Shown here one piece after another: positions 9,601 to 16,848 of a stretch of 64,000 nt of DNA. The position numbers and the translations under genes were made by a program. Each line of letters starts with the position of its first letter. Position 1 is the stretch's first letter. Source of the DNA: Planctomycetales bacterium (GTDB lineage: Bacteria > Planctomycetota > Planctomycetia > Isosphaerales > Isosphaeraceae); the NCBI GenBank assembly GCA_027449865.1, contig DAIDKV010000205.1, forward strand, positions 1 through 64,000, given 5' to 3'. The notes beneath the pieces were generated by a model that was not told the DNA's origin, did not search any database, and was given only the letters and a program-made list of their open reading frames with translations.

Positions 9601-10661
9601 ATTCGCCAGGTTCCTTCCGTCGGAACGGTCGCGTGCGCCATCAGGCGGAGAGTCGTGGCGCGGACGCCCTCGGCGATGGAAATGACCACTCGAGTTGACT
9701 CGCCCGGTCGATCGATTCGATAGCCGCGGAGCGCGTTGCCGCGAACGTCGATTAGCTCCAGCCCCGGGTCGAGTTCAGCCTCCAGACGGGCCGCGTGCCG
9801 TGGATCCAGTTCCAGCCGGCATTCGGAGGTCCAGTTTGCCATCGAGGCCGATCGGCCGGGCCTCTGTCGGATGTCCACCTCAGTCGAGGCGCTCAACCAG
9901 GCACCCAAGTTGGCGCCCGACTTTCCGCGATCGGTGGCCTCGCTCAACTCGACGTCGAACCGTCCTCCCTCACCGTCAAGTTCCCAGAGACTCCAGCCCG
10001 GATCACCGGTCGGGATCGGCCCACGACGGACCCCACGCTGACTTGACGCCGACCACCCCTCGGGAAGCTCTAACTCCAGTACGGTCGTGTCGACCGCGGG
10101 CAGGCCGAGCGCGAATCCTCGACCTCGCGAGAGCGGCCTTGGTTGCTGCTCCCACTCAATCGGAATGGCCCGACCTCCCGGCGTCCCGGTGATCCGTAGG
10201 ACCGTGGTCCCGTTTTCGCTCGCCCCCACCGCCGGTGCCGCCCCGGCTCCTATCCCAACGCGAATCGCTGGTGTCCAGGGTTCCATCGGGAAGTTGAAAG
10301 GACCCGAGGGACCACCACCGACGACTAGCTCTGACCGCCCACGCAGTAGACCGCCCTCCAGGCGGGCTCGGTGGCGGGCCACGATCAGCCGGGCCGGCTC
10401 GACCGCTCTACGTCCCGCCGAATCCCTCGCCGCCCTCGAGACCGCCGCCTCGAATTGCTCCGGCGAAAGAATCCGAAGCTCCGTCCCGGGAGGAAAGTAC
10501 CTCGTCAGGTCCTTCGCTGGCACCCGAACCCGGACAACCTCCGGACCCGCGGCACCGCACATCGGCGGCGGCGTAAGAGCCGTCAGAAGAGCCAGCAACG
10601 ATACCATCCGCCCTCGACTCGGGCGATTGGCAGACTCGGAATGTGTCCGGCTTTCGCTCAC
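3606..10661 (-). CDS. Giant exported multi-domain membrane protein made of two fused halves
   Basis: 2351 residues from a GTG at 10661; an ATG at 10607 is an alternative that loses the basic n-region before the hydrophobic stretch MVSLLALLTALTPPPMCGAA. The first half (about 40-1130) is beta-rich with repeated short hydrophobic strands and ends in a three-helix cassette (about 1134-1208). Directly after this lies a second signal-peptide-like segment (about 1224-1249, ending PASA-RDD), then another beta-rich half and C-terminal membrane helices (about 2288-2351, with NLLYGVALLLTLAG). Most of the protein should lie outside the cytoplasm. The first half resembles the product of the gene at 21682-25119 in layout and in the helix cassette. 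I know no function for this planctomycete-type family. It is the first gene of a three-gene minus-strand cluster. Confidence 0.8.
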   Translation of the reverse strand: MSESRTHSESANRPSRGRMVSLLALLTALTPPPMCGAAGPEVVRVRVPAKDLTRYFPPGTELRILSPEQFEAAVSRAARDSAGRRAVEPARLIVARHRARLEGGLLRGRSELVVGGGPSGPFNFPMEPWTPAIRVGIGAGAAPAVGASENGTTVLRITGTPGGRAIPIEWEQQPRPLSRGRGFALGLPAVDTTVLELELPEGWSASSQRGVRRGPIPTGDPGWSLWELDGEGGRFDVELSEATDRGKSGANLGAWLSASTEVDIRQRPGRSASMANWTSECRLELDPRHAARLEAELDPGLELIDVRGNALRGYRIDRPGESTRVVISIAEGVRATTLRLMAHATVPTEGTWRIPAFHPVDAIWTGGRTTVLLDESHAVRGYRERAGRLVPSARGDDGPDDRLAFESRAPKSVAELVLVQPRPGLACTVRGQLDLSGTPARFEARLDWALRRGSVSELVVDLSPGWSPDQVRIQGLDDPLTWHSSPSPSGGIRLRAMLPASVLASGKWTLTIGATAGGSLSRGPLELPRVQPVGTSVVDEAWIAWTDDASTIRPVRARGLAWIEPDDVPGLATPAPSPGLFPALGWRWTAAADGDPEARIDRERVDRTARASIRARARLSPDGRGLSIDGTMFVEAGGAPLDAIPIGLEGSGDPLAAWQFRGEDSAVLRPRRVGEIDRVRLGFGRDISAREIPVDLLPHGRRSIAFQATLAWSSPGSIPLLRIAPGSIEPSTIRVEVPAAMRTRFEMERMGRLHTETTRETFPTGPDAGPIVRTFTYDEPGAQLKLTAEPMEPGQMPGIVREAWMTTTWDGPGRTLNRLRMLVQPGRSDELSIEMPPDSKLVRVQRDGGDILPIRSGSRLGLPVPSAGGGAARPNLYVLDYVMETGPDGDGSILRPNPPKVDRPCLSFDWEISVPSGWRLVDPVGGLAAIESDDLGPWPAGILGIRPRDWSLPLGRGTPGPLDGLALLDGRLGRPPADELSFSEWFARWDAGPWPILLDRVALGSAGLGPRSPCLPGRLPPENRDSAEALLAAHGLAAIRFDGILLITTKAERPRFETRSAWARSIAEAVAWGADQTDRFQSVERWRGEVSPRVSASSETDSTALWSTEGRCPGRFSSPGWPAIGSSVRIVDLRQRRVIGWMVAGLVAITGMAWSRRSRSGGLLAPALVVGAALVIEPTTPSRFSSITAGALVGSFTVLIVTIARRCRRSSVAVPAPNRAESSMIRAAAGASVVALLAVAALAPRPASARDDPPILAIFPYEGAYDPVKAPDRVVLRLDDYQRLTHRSPVAEAQTEVVAIASGHRVTRKEAGDVLVETEIELAARGGPGPFAWLVPVASAREMTAMIGGETVPIAVEPGGENARILLPGPGNYLLSLRRWAAARLDESGAEVLSLPINATPTARLVVAPPTDAIGQGVAVTRGRMGTTANGTLDGRLGPCNRLIVRWTPARPVRPEIEPGAVGALMLWDVTPAGDRVRARLTYHRADDITSVRLAHDPGVILRSARVAGVSRVLCELEPGKDEWVVSFDPPLPPSATIVVEYWKPAASLDIDDGEPPGHESARSFPKIHPVGGERLSGVLGVRRPGDWTGRLTPDRDTVPIDDEAFVKAWGPLPDEPLTFCGTERIGPSREILLETGPARPRIAVRPAVQVRIEAGRLIVAADAEIEATELPPVLEAVLPPGLHVTQIQGDGLIDWIVTGERKINLTWHRRGARSRRALHLLGWIATDEDPLAVPPRRPAVRTPWIDWPGAEVGPATLVVFGPTNAEIRGGSGLAPSPLLPSVPSTALARTEVVSRPRLSYFVEDAEHLGELSWDPRPPQVSVVVESRLTVDTNQARWVAVIRYDVLGGGLDRINLKIPASWAAQARLSVPGEENPGLPHVIGPSAFWSIATSGSSFWGPHRLVLRASMPIGSAREWNYPDVAPLGHGSVDTYLEIVNATGQSGLTEEATGLQAIARTGRFRGREFEPVGGTPGGAYWVKKPWALRIQWPRANAEPIDPDGEARAELAAFAVTVLTDGSAIGRGLYEIRPGGGRLLTVALPAGASILWASLEPDPVVPLRAGPWSWSIPIDPRRAGRVCVVWQSPPNPPNASGSRSLLMPSVGVEATPAFVRIAAPKRLVVRSKGPALQAMTALQYDTRRAEWLGRSISESLAFLDRGSARDRDGIIALLIDQELTLRAVDRGTGRKPEPPPPPGLSRADSIAVANQAVSAAVRNAGLGDELDAALDYLGLASDSSHRPAGGLPEPVASSRIRALGQPYAFVGSLPAPNDPQPAALSIETRKGLDLLSANNLLYGVALLLTLAGAWLGGHPSPKIAVVALSAILTASWVVAGILALGAGVILAVGAAIFRP
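6915..6992 (-). other. Internal signal-peptide-like segment with possible internal start
   Basis: Inside the giant gene an in-frame ATG at 6992 follows GGCGGAAAG, a Shine-Dalgarno-like sequence with suitable spacing. It would give MIRAAAGASVVALLAVAALA then PRPASA-RDD: a charged start, a hydrophobic core and an AxA-type cleavage site. The segment could be translated on its own, or be the fossil signal peptide of a once separate gene. Confidence 0.55.
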
Positions 10662-10847
10662 GTCCGTCTCGCCACGATCCCGGCCCTCGCAAGGTGCCTT
10701 CGACCACCATGAGCCTCGGTCTCGACCCTTCCACAAGAATATCACGTCCGCTCGTCCTTTTCCGAGATGGGGCCCACCAGGCCCCTTTCCTGACAAGGCT
10801 TCTCCGTGCCGGTCGCATGCCTCTTGAATCATGAATCAGGAATTCCC

Positions 10848-10876
10848 TTGCGCGGCGGCTAGCAGTGCCCTACAAT
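10848..10876 (+). promoter_or_regulatory. Candidate sigma-70 promoter for the DUF1559 gene at 11006
   Basis: TTGCGC (10848-10853), a 17-base spacer and TACAAT (10871-10876) lie in the divergent region between the giant gene and the DUF1559 gene. The -10 box matches five of six consensus positions. The implied 5' leader is about 125 bases. Assigned by eye only. Confidence 0.4.
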
Positions 10877-11005
10877 CCAGTAGATGAGATTGGCCGATGA
10901 TTGTGCGGTCGATCGGATGCCGGACGCCCGCGTTAACTCGACCGTCGTTGTTGATTGCCGAGCGCAAGGGATTCCTGGTCGATCGAGAGGGAGGCTTCGG
11001 GTCCA

Positions 11006-12091
11006 ATGACAAGGCGACGCACTGGTTTTACATTGATCGAGCTCCTGGTCGTGATCGCGATTATCGCGGTCCTGATTGCACTGCTCCTCCCCGCGGTCCA
11101 GGCGGCCCGTGAGGCAGCCCGGCGCATCCAGTGTACGAATAACCTCAAGCAGTTCGGTCTGGGCATCGCCAACTACGAGTCGTCGAATGGCTCCATCCCC
11201 ATCGGTGTGGTCTACGGAATCGGTGTTCCTCCCTGTAAAAGCCCGGGATTCGGCCGCGGTTGCCAGAACACACCCTGGTTCGTGCTGATGCTCCCTTACA
11301 TTGAGCAAGCCACCCTCTACAACGCTTTCAATGCCGCGATCGGTATTGAAGGTCCACCCGTCTTGCAGGGCTTTCTGATCAATAGCTCGGTCATCACGAC
11401 GAAAATGGCCACATATCAGTGCCCCAGTGACAACACCAATTCACTCTCGCTCGCCTCGCTCTCCGCGGCGGCTGGCGGAGCCATTCCTGCCCTTCCCTGG
11501 TCGCTCCCGAAGGGAAATTACGGCGCGAACTGGGGTAATACGGATTATGGACAGATTCCCTTCGGTTCCTACGGCTCCCTTTATCGACAATCTCCCTTCG
11601 GCGTGGCCTCCAGCGGGATGGGACCTCAACTGGTGCGATTCGCCTCGGTGACCGATGGCCTGAGTAATACCCACTTCGTCTCAGAATTGCTCCAGGGGGC
11701 GAGCGACGACATGAGGGGCACCATCTGGCTTCAGAATCCGGGAGCCGGCTCTTACATGACGCGTTTCACACCCAACGGCTTCCTCGACTATTTACACGGT
11801 CCGCTGGGGAACTACGACGTCCTGGCCTCCTTCGCATCGACCGGCCCTGGTACCAGTCCACCGAGCCCCGGCTCGCTTTGCGATAGCCAGCCTGCCCAGT
11901 TGCTTGGGTGTAATCAAACGACCAGCGAAGGGTCCGAGTACGTGGCCGCAAGGAGTCGGCACCCCGGCGGCGTCAACGCTCTCTTCGGCGATGGCTCGGT
12001 TCACTTCATCAAGAACTCCATCAGTTCGCCCATCTGGATCGCACTCGGTACGATTAACGTGGGCGAGGTCATTAGCTCCGATTCCTATTAA
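11006..12091 (+). CDS. DUF1559 protein with prepilin-type N-terminal leader
   Basis: 361 residues. The start at 11006 places the type IV prepilin leader at the N-terminus: a short basic stretch (MTRRRTG) and then [20 protein letters not shown], with expected cleavage between G and F and methylation of F by a prepilin peptidase. A GGAGG lies 12-13 bases upstream. The hydrophobic helix is followed by the usual family sequence QAAREAARR and CTNNLKQFG. The C-terminus carries the family H-x9-DG signature ([12 protein letters not shown] followed by SVHFIKNSI). DUF1559 proteins occur in very large numbers in planctomycetes and are pseudopilin-like exported proteins of unknown role. In-frame codons upstream to 10955 are not part of the gene, because the leader must be N-terminal. 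Confidence 0.93.
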   Translation: MTRRRTGFTLIELLVVIAIIAVLIALLLPAVQAAREAARRIQCTNNLKQFGLGIANYESSNGSIPIGVVYGIGVPPCKSPGFGRGCQNTPWFVLMLPYIEQATLYNAFNAAIGIEGPPVLQGFLINSSVITTKMATYQCPSDNTNSLSLASLSAAAGGAIPALPWSLPKGNYGANWGNTDYGQIPFGSYGSLYRQSPFGVASSGMGPQLVRFASVTDGLSNTHFVSELLQGASDDMRGTIWLQNPGAGSYMTRFTPNGFLDYLHGPLGNYDVLASFASTGPGTSPPSPGSLCDSQPAQLLGCNQTTSEGSEYVAARSRHPGGVNALFGDGSVHFIKNSISSPIWIALGTINVGEVISSDSY

Positions 12092-12176
12092 GGATTGGGT
12101 CGATCTCGATTTCGGCCCACCCGGATTCTGGGGTCCGTTTGTAAGATTCTCCCGAGCGTGGAAAGACTCCCCGTTC

Positions 12177-12965
12177 ATGATTGAACGATGGTTCCCGATC
12201 CTCCGAATTCCGATGACCATGCGGCAGTTCCAGAAGCTCCCGCGTAACCCGGCTTATCGCTACGACTACTTCAAAGGAAAGGCCGTAATCTCGGGAAGGC
12301 CCCGGTGCTTCGGCGCCCGGCTAAAGTTGCGACGATCGGAGGACGGACCACCGTCCGAGGTCGAGGTCCATGGCGAGCGGGCAGTCTTCCGCCCTCTAGA
12401 CGACGACGACTGGCCAGGGCTCACGCAGGCATTCGCCTCCGGTTTTCGCCGGGTTCCGCCGTTTGCCAGCATGAGCGACCGCCGACGCCTCGAAGCGGCG
12501 CGTCTCAGCCTCCGATCGGCCCGCGAGGGCGAGGATGGCCCGATCATCCACGTCGCCTGCCACGTCGCTCGAATCGAGGGCAAGGAGCGGCCGGTCGGTG
12601 CTTGCCTGGTGACGCTCGTTCCACCGGTTGACCTCGAAGATGCCTGGTCGTTGCGATGGAAAGCACCGCCGCCCGCCGAAGCCGTCGAGCGGCGGCTTGG
12701 CCATCCCCATCTCACCTGGATTTTCGTCGCTCCCGCGCTCGCCGGCTTCGGTATTGGCTCCGCGTTGCTGGAGCACGCAACCAAGGGGCTGCTGGACCTC
12801 GGCTACTCCCAACTCGCCAGTTCATTCCTCGAAGGCAACGATTCCAGCACTCTCTGGCACTGGCGTAATGGATTCGAGCTGCTCCCCTACGTCGGCTCGA
12901 AGCGGCGATTTCGCGAGGTACTTCGACGGCTCGAATCCGAGCAATCCGATCCCGACGCGACTTGA
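12177..12965 (+). CDS. GNAT-family N-acetyltransferase
   Basis: 262 residues from an ATG at 12177; an in-frame extension to 11904 would overlap the DUF1559 gene and is rejected. After about 65 N-terminal residues the sequence VFRPLDDDDWPGLTQAFASG matches the first strand and helix of a GNAT fold. The acetyl-CoA-binding region is visible in HLTWIFVAPALAGFGIGSAL, equivalent to the GNAT V-x-P-x2-x-G-x-G/A signature with one Gly position changed. LGYSQLASSFLEGNDSS then LWHWRNGFELLPY corresponds to the last strands, where the residue after xxNxxx usually marks the same family. Substrate cannot be predicted. It sits between DUF1559 and a nucleotidyltransferase gene on the same strand, with gaps of about 85 and 110 bp. 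Confidence 0.8.
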   Translation: MIERWFPILRIPMTMRQFQKLPRNPAYRYDYFKGKAVISGRPRCFGARLKLRRSEDGPPSEVEVHGERAVFRPLDDDDWPGLTQAFASGFRRVPPFASMSDRRRLEAARLSLRSAREGEDGPIIHVACHVARIEGKERPVGACLVTLVPPVDLEDAWSLRWKAPPPAEAVERRLGHPHLTWIFVAPALAGFGIGSALLEHATKGLLDLGYSQLASSFLEGNDSSTLWHWRNGFELLPYVGSKRRFREVLRRLESEQSDPDAT

Positions 12966-13073
12966 CCTCGATCGACCGGCGCCTTATTCTTTCAATCGAC
13001 CACCCGCAATCGTGGGTCATCTTTCATCGCCCAGCGCCGCCTTGATGGGCTCCAAAACGGCGCACCTTTTCCC

Positions 13074-14180
13074 ATGGCTGACGAACGCCTCCGGCGGCAG
13101 ATCGCCTTCCTCGCCGCCCAGATGATGTACAGCCGGAGTGAGTCGGAGTATTTCACCGCCAAACGCAAGGCGGCCCGCCAGCTTGGCCTCGAATACCGGC
13201 ACCGTCCCGGCGATCTCCCGAGTAACCGGGAGATTCGCGATCAAATCCAGGCGATGGCCCGAATGCACGAGGGGCCGAAACGGCTTGAGCACCTGCTCGA
13301 CATGCGGCTCGATGCACTTCGCTTCATGAAACTACTGGCCCGGTTCCGCCCCCGGCTGATCGGAAGCGTACTGACAGGTCACGTCCGCAAGGGCTCGGAT
13401 GTCGATATCCACGTCTTCTCCGACAGCCTCTCGCTCGTCACTAACCTCCTCGACGAGCTCAACCTTCAGTACGACGTGGAGTTGAAACGGATCGTTAAGC
13501 ATGACGAGGAGCGCGTTTTCACCCATATTCATGTCTTCGATCGAAACAATTTCGAGTTGACGCTCTATCCCGAAGATAAAGCCCATTACGTCTTCAAAAG
13601 TTCGATCACCGGTAAGGCGATTGAGCGGGCGTCGATCGCCGAGCTGGAGGCCATTCTTGGCGAGGAATACCCGGACCTCGACCTCGAGACGGAGCTCGAG
13701 ACGCTCGAGGAAAAGATGGATCCGTATCTGCTCTATCGAATGCTGCTCGAGCCCCTCGAAGGAGTGAAGCAGAGCAAGAAGCATCATCCCGAAGGGGACG
13801 CGCTTTATCACAGTTTGCAGGTGTTTGAGCTGGCGCGCGACGAGAGGCCGTACGACGAGGAATTCCTGCTCGCCGCGCTGCTTCACGACGTCGGCAAGGC
13901 GATCGATCCGCACGATCATGTCTCGGCCGCGCTGGAGGCGCTGGAGGGCACACTCACCGATAGGACAGCCTGGCTGATCGAGCACCACATGGAGGCCCAC
14001 GCGCTCCGAACCGGCGAGCTAGGCGGGCGGGCGCGGTCGCGGCTCCAGCAGTCCGAGTTCTACAACGATCTGATGCTCCTTAACGAGCTCGACCGCCGCG
14101 GGCGCGTCCCTGGCGCGAGCGTGAGCGAGGTAGACGAGGCTCTCGAATACCTCCGCGGCCTGGCCGCTGGCGAGACGTAG
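13074..14180 (+). CDS. Nucleotidyltransferase-HD domain protein, CCA-adding-enzyme-like
   Basis: 368 residues. The middle carries a polymerase-beta-type nucleotidyltransferase motif, GSVLTGHVRKGSDVDIHVFS, with the two metal-binding Asp of SDVDIH; a third acidic position may be the Glu of NFELTLYPED. The C-terminal part is an HD domain: HHPEGDALYHSLQVF, LAALLHDVGKAIDPHDH and LIEHHMEAH supply the expected His and Asp ligands. An NTase followed by an HD domain with a HPEGD-like start is the layout of bacterial tRNA nucleotidyltransferases, which repair the 3' CCA end of tRNA. However, the N-terminal 90 residues are helical rather than the usual head domain, and the protein is shorter than that family. 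A phosphohydrolase with an NTase-like fold acting on another nucleotide or RNA is possible. Confidence 0.75.
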   Translation: MADERLRRQIAFLAAQMMYSRSESEYFTAKRKAARQLGLEYRHRPGDLPSNREIRDQIQAMARMHEGPKRLEHLLDMRLDALRFMKLLARFRPRLIGSVLTGHVRKGSDVDIHVFSDSLSLVTNLLDELNLQYDVELKRIVKHDEERVFTHIHVFDRNNFELTLYPEDKAHYVFKSSITGKAIERASIAELEAILGEEYPDLDLETELETLEEKMDPYLLYRMLLEPLEGVKQSKKHHPEGDALYHSLQVFELARDERPYDEEFLLAALLHDVGKAIDPHDHVSAALEALEGTLTDRTAWLIEHHMEAHALRTGELGGRARSRLQQSEFYNDLMLLNELDRRGRVPGASVSEVDEALEYLRGLAAGET

Positions 14181-14342
14181 TTCCTTGCCCGTTACGGCGG
14201 GATGAAAGGCATGGCGGATGGCCTCGAATTGTCGGTATGCTGGTCCCGTCTCTTCCTCCTCTCGTCGGGCCTGGACGGCCCGTTGGCTTGTATCGGGTGG
14301 TATGATGCCATGCAGTCGATCGGCAAGGGTTCCGAGAAGTTG

Positions 14343-14735
14343 GTGACGACCATCGTCCTGGCCGATGACGAGGCGGACCTGCGCTCGGTCCTGGCCGAGA
14401 CCCTGCGTCGCGAGGGTCATACGGTCTTCGAGGCGCGAGACGGGGGCGAGGCGGTAAAACTGGTTCGGTCGCATACGCCTGGACTCTTGTTGCTAGATAT
14501 CTGGATGCCAGTGATGGGAGGTCTGGAAGTCCTGGAGCACCTCGGTCGGTCGACGGAGGCGGTGGGGATGAAAGTCGTTGTCCTCTCCCAGCTCGGCGAC
14601 TCCGACACGCGTCTCGAGGGCTTCGCTCTGGGCGTCGATGATTACTGGACCAAGGATTTTTCGCTCGTCGAGTTTTGCATGCGGATTCAACGTCTGTTGC
14701 GTCTCGCCCCGATCCCGCCGATATCCCCCGGTTGA
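14343..14735 (+). CDS. Single-domain response regulator (CheY-like receiver)
   Basis: About 130 residues if started at the GTG at 14343, which gives the usual receiver start TTIVLADDEADLR and has GAGAAG just upstream; ATG at 14310 and 14202 are longer in-frame options. All receiver residues are present: acidic pocket D8/D9/E10, phosphoacceptor D52 in LLLLDIWMP, switch Ser82 in VVLSQ, and conserved Lys104 in YWTKDF. There is no DNA-binding or enzymatic output domain, so it signals through protein contacts or acts as a phosphate sink. No histidine kinase gene lies nearby, so its partner is encoded elsewhere. Confidence 0.85.
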   Translation: MTTIVLADDEADLRSVLAETLRREGHTVFEARDGGEAVKLVRSHTPGLLLLDIWMPVMGGLEVLEHLGRSTEAVGMKVVVLSQLGDSDTRLEGFALGVDDYWTKDFSLVEFCMRIQRLLRLAPIPPISPG

Positions 14736-14976
14736 GCCGGAGGGGAGCGGTCTCGGGCCGTCGGCGTGGTTGGGTGGGGCGAGTATCCACGCCCTCGGAG
14801 TGTCGGTTACCCGATCGCAGATCCTGGGCTGAGTATCTGTGAAAGAATCGATCAAAAACGAATCGACAATTGATGGAAAGATCTACAGGACAATGACCTG
14901 GGATTTTTCCGTCCTACAACCTGGATGATCCATCCGATTCCTTCACGTTCACTGAGGGGAGCGCGACTGCCTCGCC

Positions 14977-16371
14977 ATGCCGCCCGATTATCCGGATCGA
15001 CTCGAATACCTCTATGGCCGGCTGAATTACGAGTGGCTGGGGATGCCCCGCATTCCGACCGAGCTGAAGCTGGGCAGGATGCGCCGCCTTCTCCGAGCGC
15101 TCGGCGATCCTCATCTCGGACTGCCGATCGTCCACATCGCCGGAACCAAGGGGAAAGGTTCCACCGCCGTGATGATGGCCGCGGGGCTTTCAGCCTCGGG
15201 CGTGCGGACCGGTCTGTACACCTCGCCGCACTTGCACCGGTTGGAAGAGCGATTCGTTGTCGATGGCCGTCCCGCCGACCTGGCCGAGATCGTCACGCTG
15301 GTGGACGATGTCCGAGAGGCGGTCGACCGGGTCGAGGTGGAGGATATCCGCTGCCAGGAATGCCGGCTGACGTTTTTTGAGATCACCACGGCGATGGGCC
15401 TACTCCACTTTGCTCGTCAGAAGGTGGGGGCCGTCGTCCTGGAAGTTGGCATGGGGGGCCGGCTTGACTCGACGAATGTGGTTCATCCCCGTGTCTCGAT
15501 CATTACCAGTATTTCATTTGACCACACCCGGCAGCTTGGCAACACGCTCGGGGCGATCGCGGGTGAAAAGGCGGGAATCCTCAAGCGACGGCGCCCCGCC
15601 ATCAGCGGCGAGCGCACCGGCGAGGCCCGAGAGGCGATCCGCCGGATCGCCCTGCAGCGTCATTGTCCGCTCCTCGAACTGGGCGAGGCCTTCGATTACG
15701 AGGCGATCCCGCCCGATCGGCCGATTACTCGACCCACGCCGTTCAGGGTCGCGGTGAAGACCTGGCGGACCGACTGGGGCATGCTCGCTCTCCCTTTGCT
15801 TGGAGCGCACCAGGCGCATAACGCGGCCGTCACACTGGCCGGTTTCGATGCGCTGGCCGAGGCCGAGCCCCGTCTCTCCGTCGCCCCGGCGGATGCCGCC
15901 CGGGGATTCGCGGCTCTCGAGTGGCCGGCCCGGGTCGAGATCCTTGGCGCTCGGCCGTTGCTCGTGATCGACGGCGCACACAACGGCGCCTCAGCCGAGG
16001 CCCTGGCCGCCACCCTCCTCGAGTGCTTCCCCAACGTCCGTCGCACGCTCGTCTTCGGCACGACTCGCGACAAGGACCTGCGAGGTCAACTCCAGGCGCT
16101 CCTGCCGCTCTTTGACCAGGTGATCGCGACGCAATACGTCGAGAACCCACGCGCCCTCTCGCCCGAAACCGTGGTCTCCGCCGTCCTGATGCTCGCCGGG
16201 CGGACAGCGCACCTCGCTGTCGACCCAGCCGAGGCGCTCGACCTGGCCCGCGTCCTCACCGGACCGGAGGGCCTGATCTGCGTGACGGGCTCCCTCTTCC
16301 TCGCCGCCGAGGCCCGCGCGGCCGTCCTGAAACATCCGATTGCCCCTCTGCTCGGCGGGGTTGTCCGCTGA
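14977..16371 (+). CDS. folC: Folylpolyglutamate synthase / dihydrofolate synthase
   Basis: 464 residues, the usual FolC length. It adds glutamate to folates (and in bifunctional members to dihydropteroate) using ATP. Visible signatures are the ATP-binding loop VHIAGTKGKGSTAVMM, the Mur-ligase-type SISFDHTRQLGNTLGAIAGE with KAGI following, the acidic GGRLDSTNV, and the C-terminal-domain motif VIDGAHNGASAEAL. Mur ligase central and C-terminal domains are both complete. The start ATG at 14977 has a GAGGGGAGCG upstream. It is separated from the response regulator by about 240 bp, so it may have its own promoter, and is followed 41 bp later by a DUF423 gene. The other folate gene in this window, folP, lies 35 kb away. 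Confidence 0.95.
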   Translation: MPPDYPDRLEYLYGRLNYEWLGMPRIPTELKLGRMRRLLRALGDPHLGLPIVHIAGTKGKGSTAVMMAAGLSASGVRTGLYTSPHLHRLEERFVVDGRPADLAEIVTLVDDVREAVDRVEVEDIRCQECRLTFFEITTAMGLLHFARQKVGAVVLEVGMGGRLDSTNVVHPRVSIITSISFDHTRQLGNTLGAIAGEKAGILKRRRPAISGERTGEAREAIRRIALQRHCPLLELGEAFDYEAIPPDRPITRPTPFRVAVKTWRTDWGMLALPLLGAHQAHNAAVTLAGFDALAEAEPRLSVAPADAARGFAALEWPARVEILGARPLLVIDGAHNGASAEALAATLLECFPNVRRTLVFGTTRDKDLRGQLQALLPLFDQVIATQYVENPRALSPETVVSAVLMLAGRTAHLAVDPAEALDLARVLTGPEGLICVTGSLFLAAEARAAVLKHPIAPLLGGVVR

Positions 16372-16412
16372 ATCCAAATTTCGGCACCCTTTCTTCGGAG
16401 AATCCAGGAACC

Positions 16413-16844
16413 ATGGGCGCGACATTCTGGCTGAGGATCGGTGCGATCTGGGGTTTTCTATCCGTCGCGATGGGGGCGTTCGGCGCCCATGGCCTGCGAT
16501 CTCGGTTCGAGTCGATGGGGAGTGTCCCCGGCGCAATTCCGACGGCCCGACTCAACGAGACCTTCCATACAGGCTCGCAGTACCAGATGCATTGCGCCCT
16601 GGCGATCGTCGCGGTCGGCCTGATGGCGCAGGGGGGCCGGACTGGGATGGCGATCCAGGCAGCCGGCTGGCTCTTCCTGGCCGGCTCGATCCTGTTCTCG
16701 GGGAGCCTTTACGTTCTCTGTCTCACCGGCAAGGGGTGGTACGGCGCCATCACACCGATCGGCGGCCTACTGATGATGGCAGGCTGGGTGGCGATGGCGA
16801 TCGGAGCCTCGGGGAAGGCCCCGGGCAGGGAGATGCTGCCGTGA
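16413..16844 (+). CDS. DUF423 integral membrane protein
   Basis: 143 residues with four hydrophobic segments: IGAIWGFLSVAMGAFGAHGL at the N-terminus, MHCALAIVAVGLMAQ, AAGWLFLAGSILFSGSLYVL and ITPIGGLLMMAGWVAMAIGA. The AFGAHGL near the start, the Y-x3-H in the second segment (QYQMHCA) and GSLYVL followed by PIGG are characteristic of the DUF423 (YgdD/YwdK) family of small inner-membrane proteins of unknown function. The gene follows folC closely on the same strand and converges on the ABC transporter ATPase gene, with only four bases between the two stop codons. Confidence 0.9.
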   Translation: MGATFWLRIGAIWGFLSVAMGAFGAHGLRSRFESMGSVPGAIPTARLNETFHTGSQYQMHCALAIVAVGLMAQGGRTGMAIQAAGWLFLAGSILFSGSLYVLCLTGKGWYGAITPIGGLLMMAGWVAMAIGASGKAPGREMLP

Positions 16845-16848
16845 TTGG

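Noticed and set aside
8378-9685. 435-codon Arg/Pro-rich plus-strand frame
   Set aside because: Antisense shadow inside the giant gene with biased composition and no domain.
14869-14920. Possible promoter upstream of folC with TACAAC
   Set aside because: The best -35 match (ATGACC) and a 16-base spacer are too weak to call by eye.
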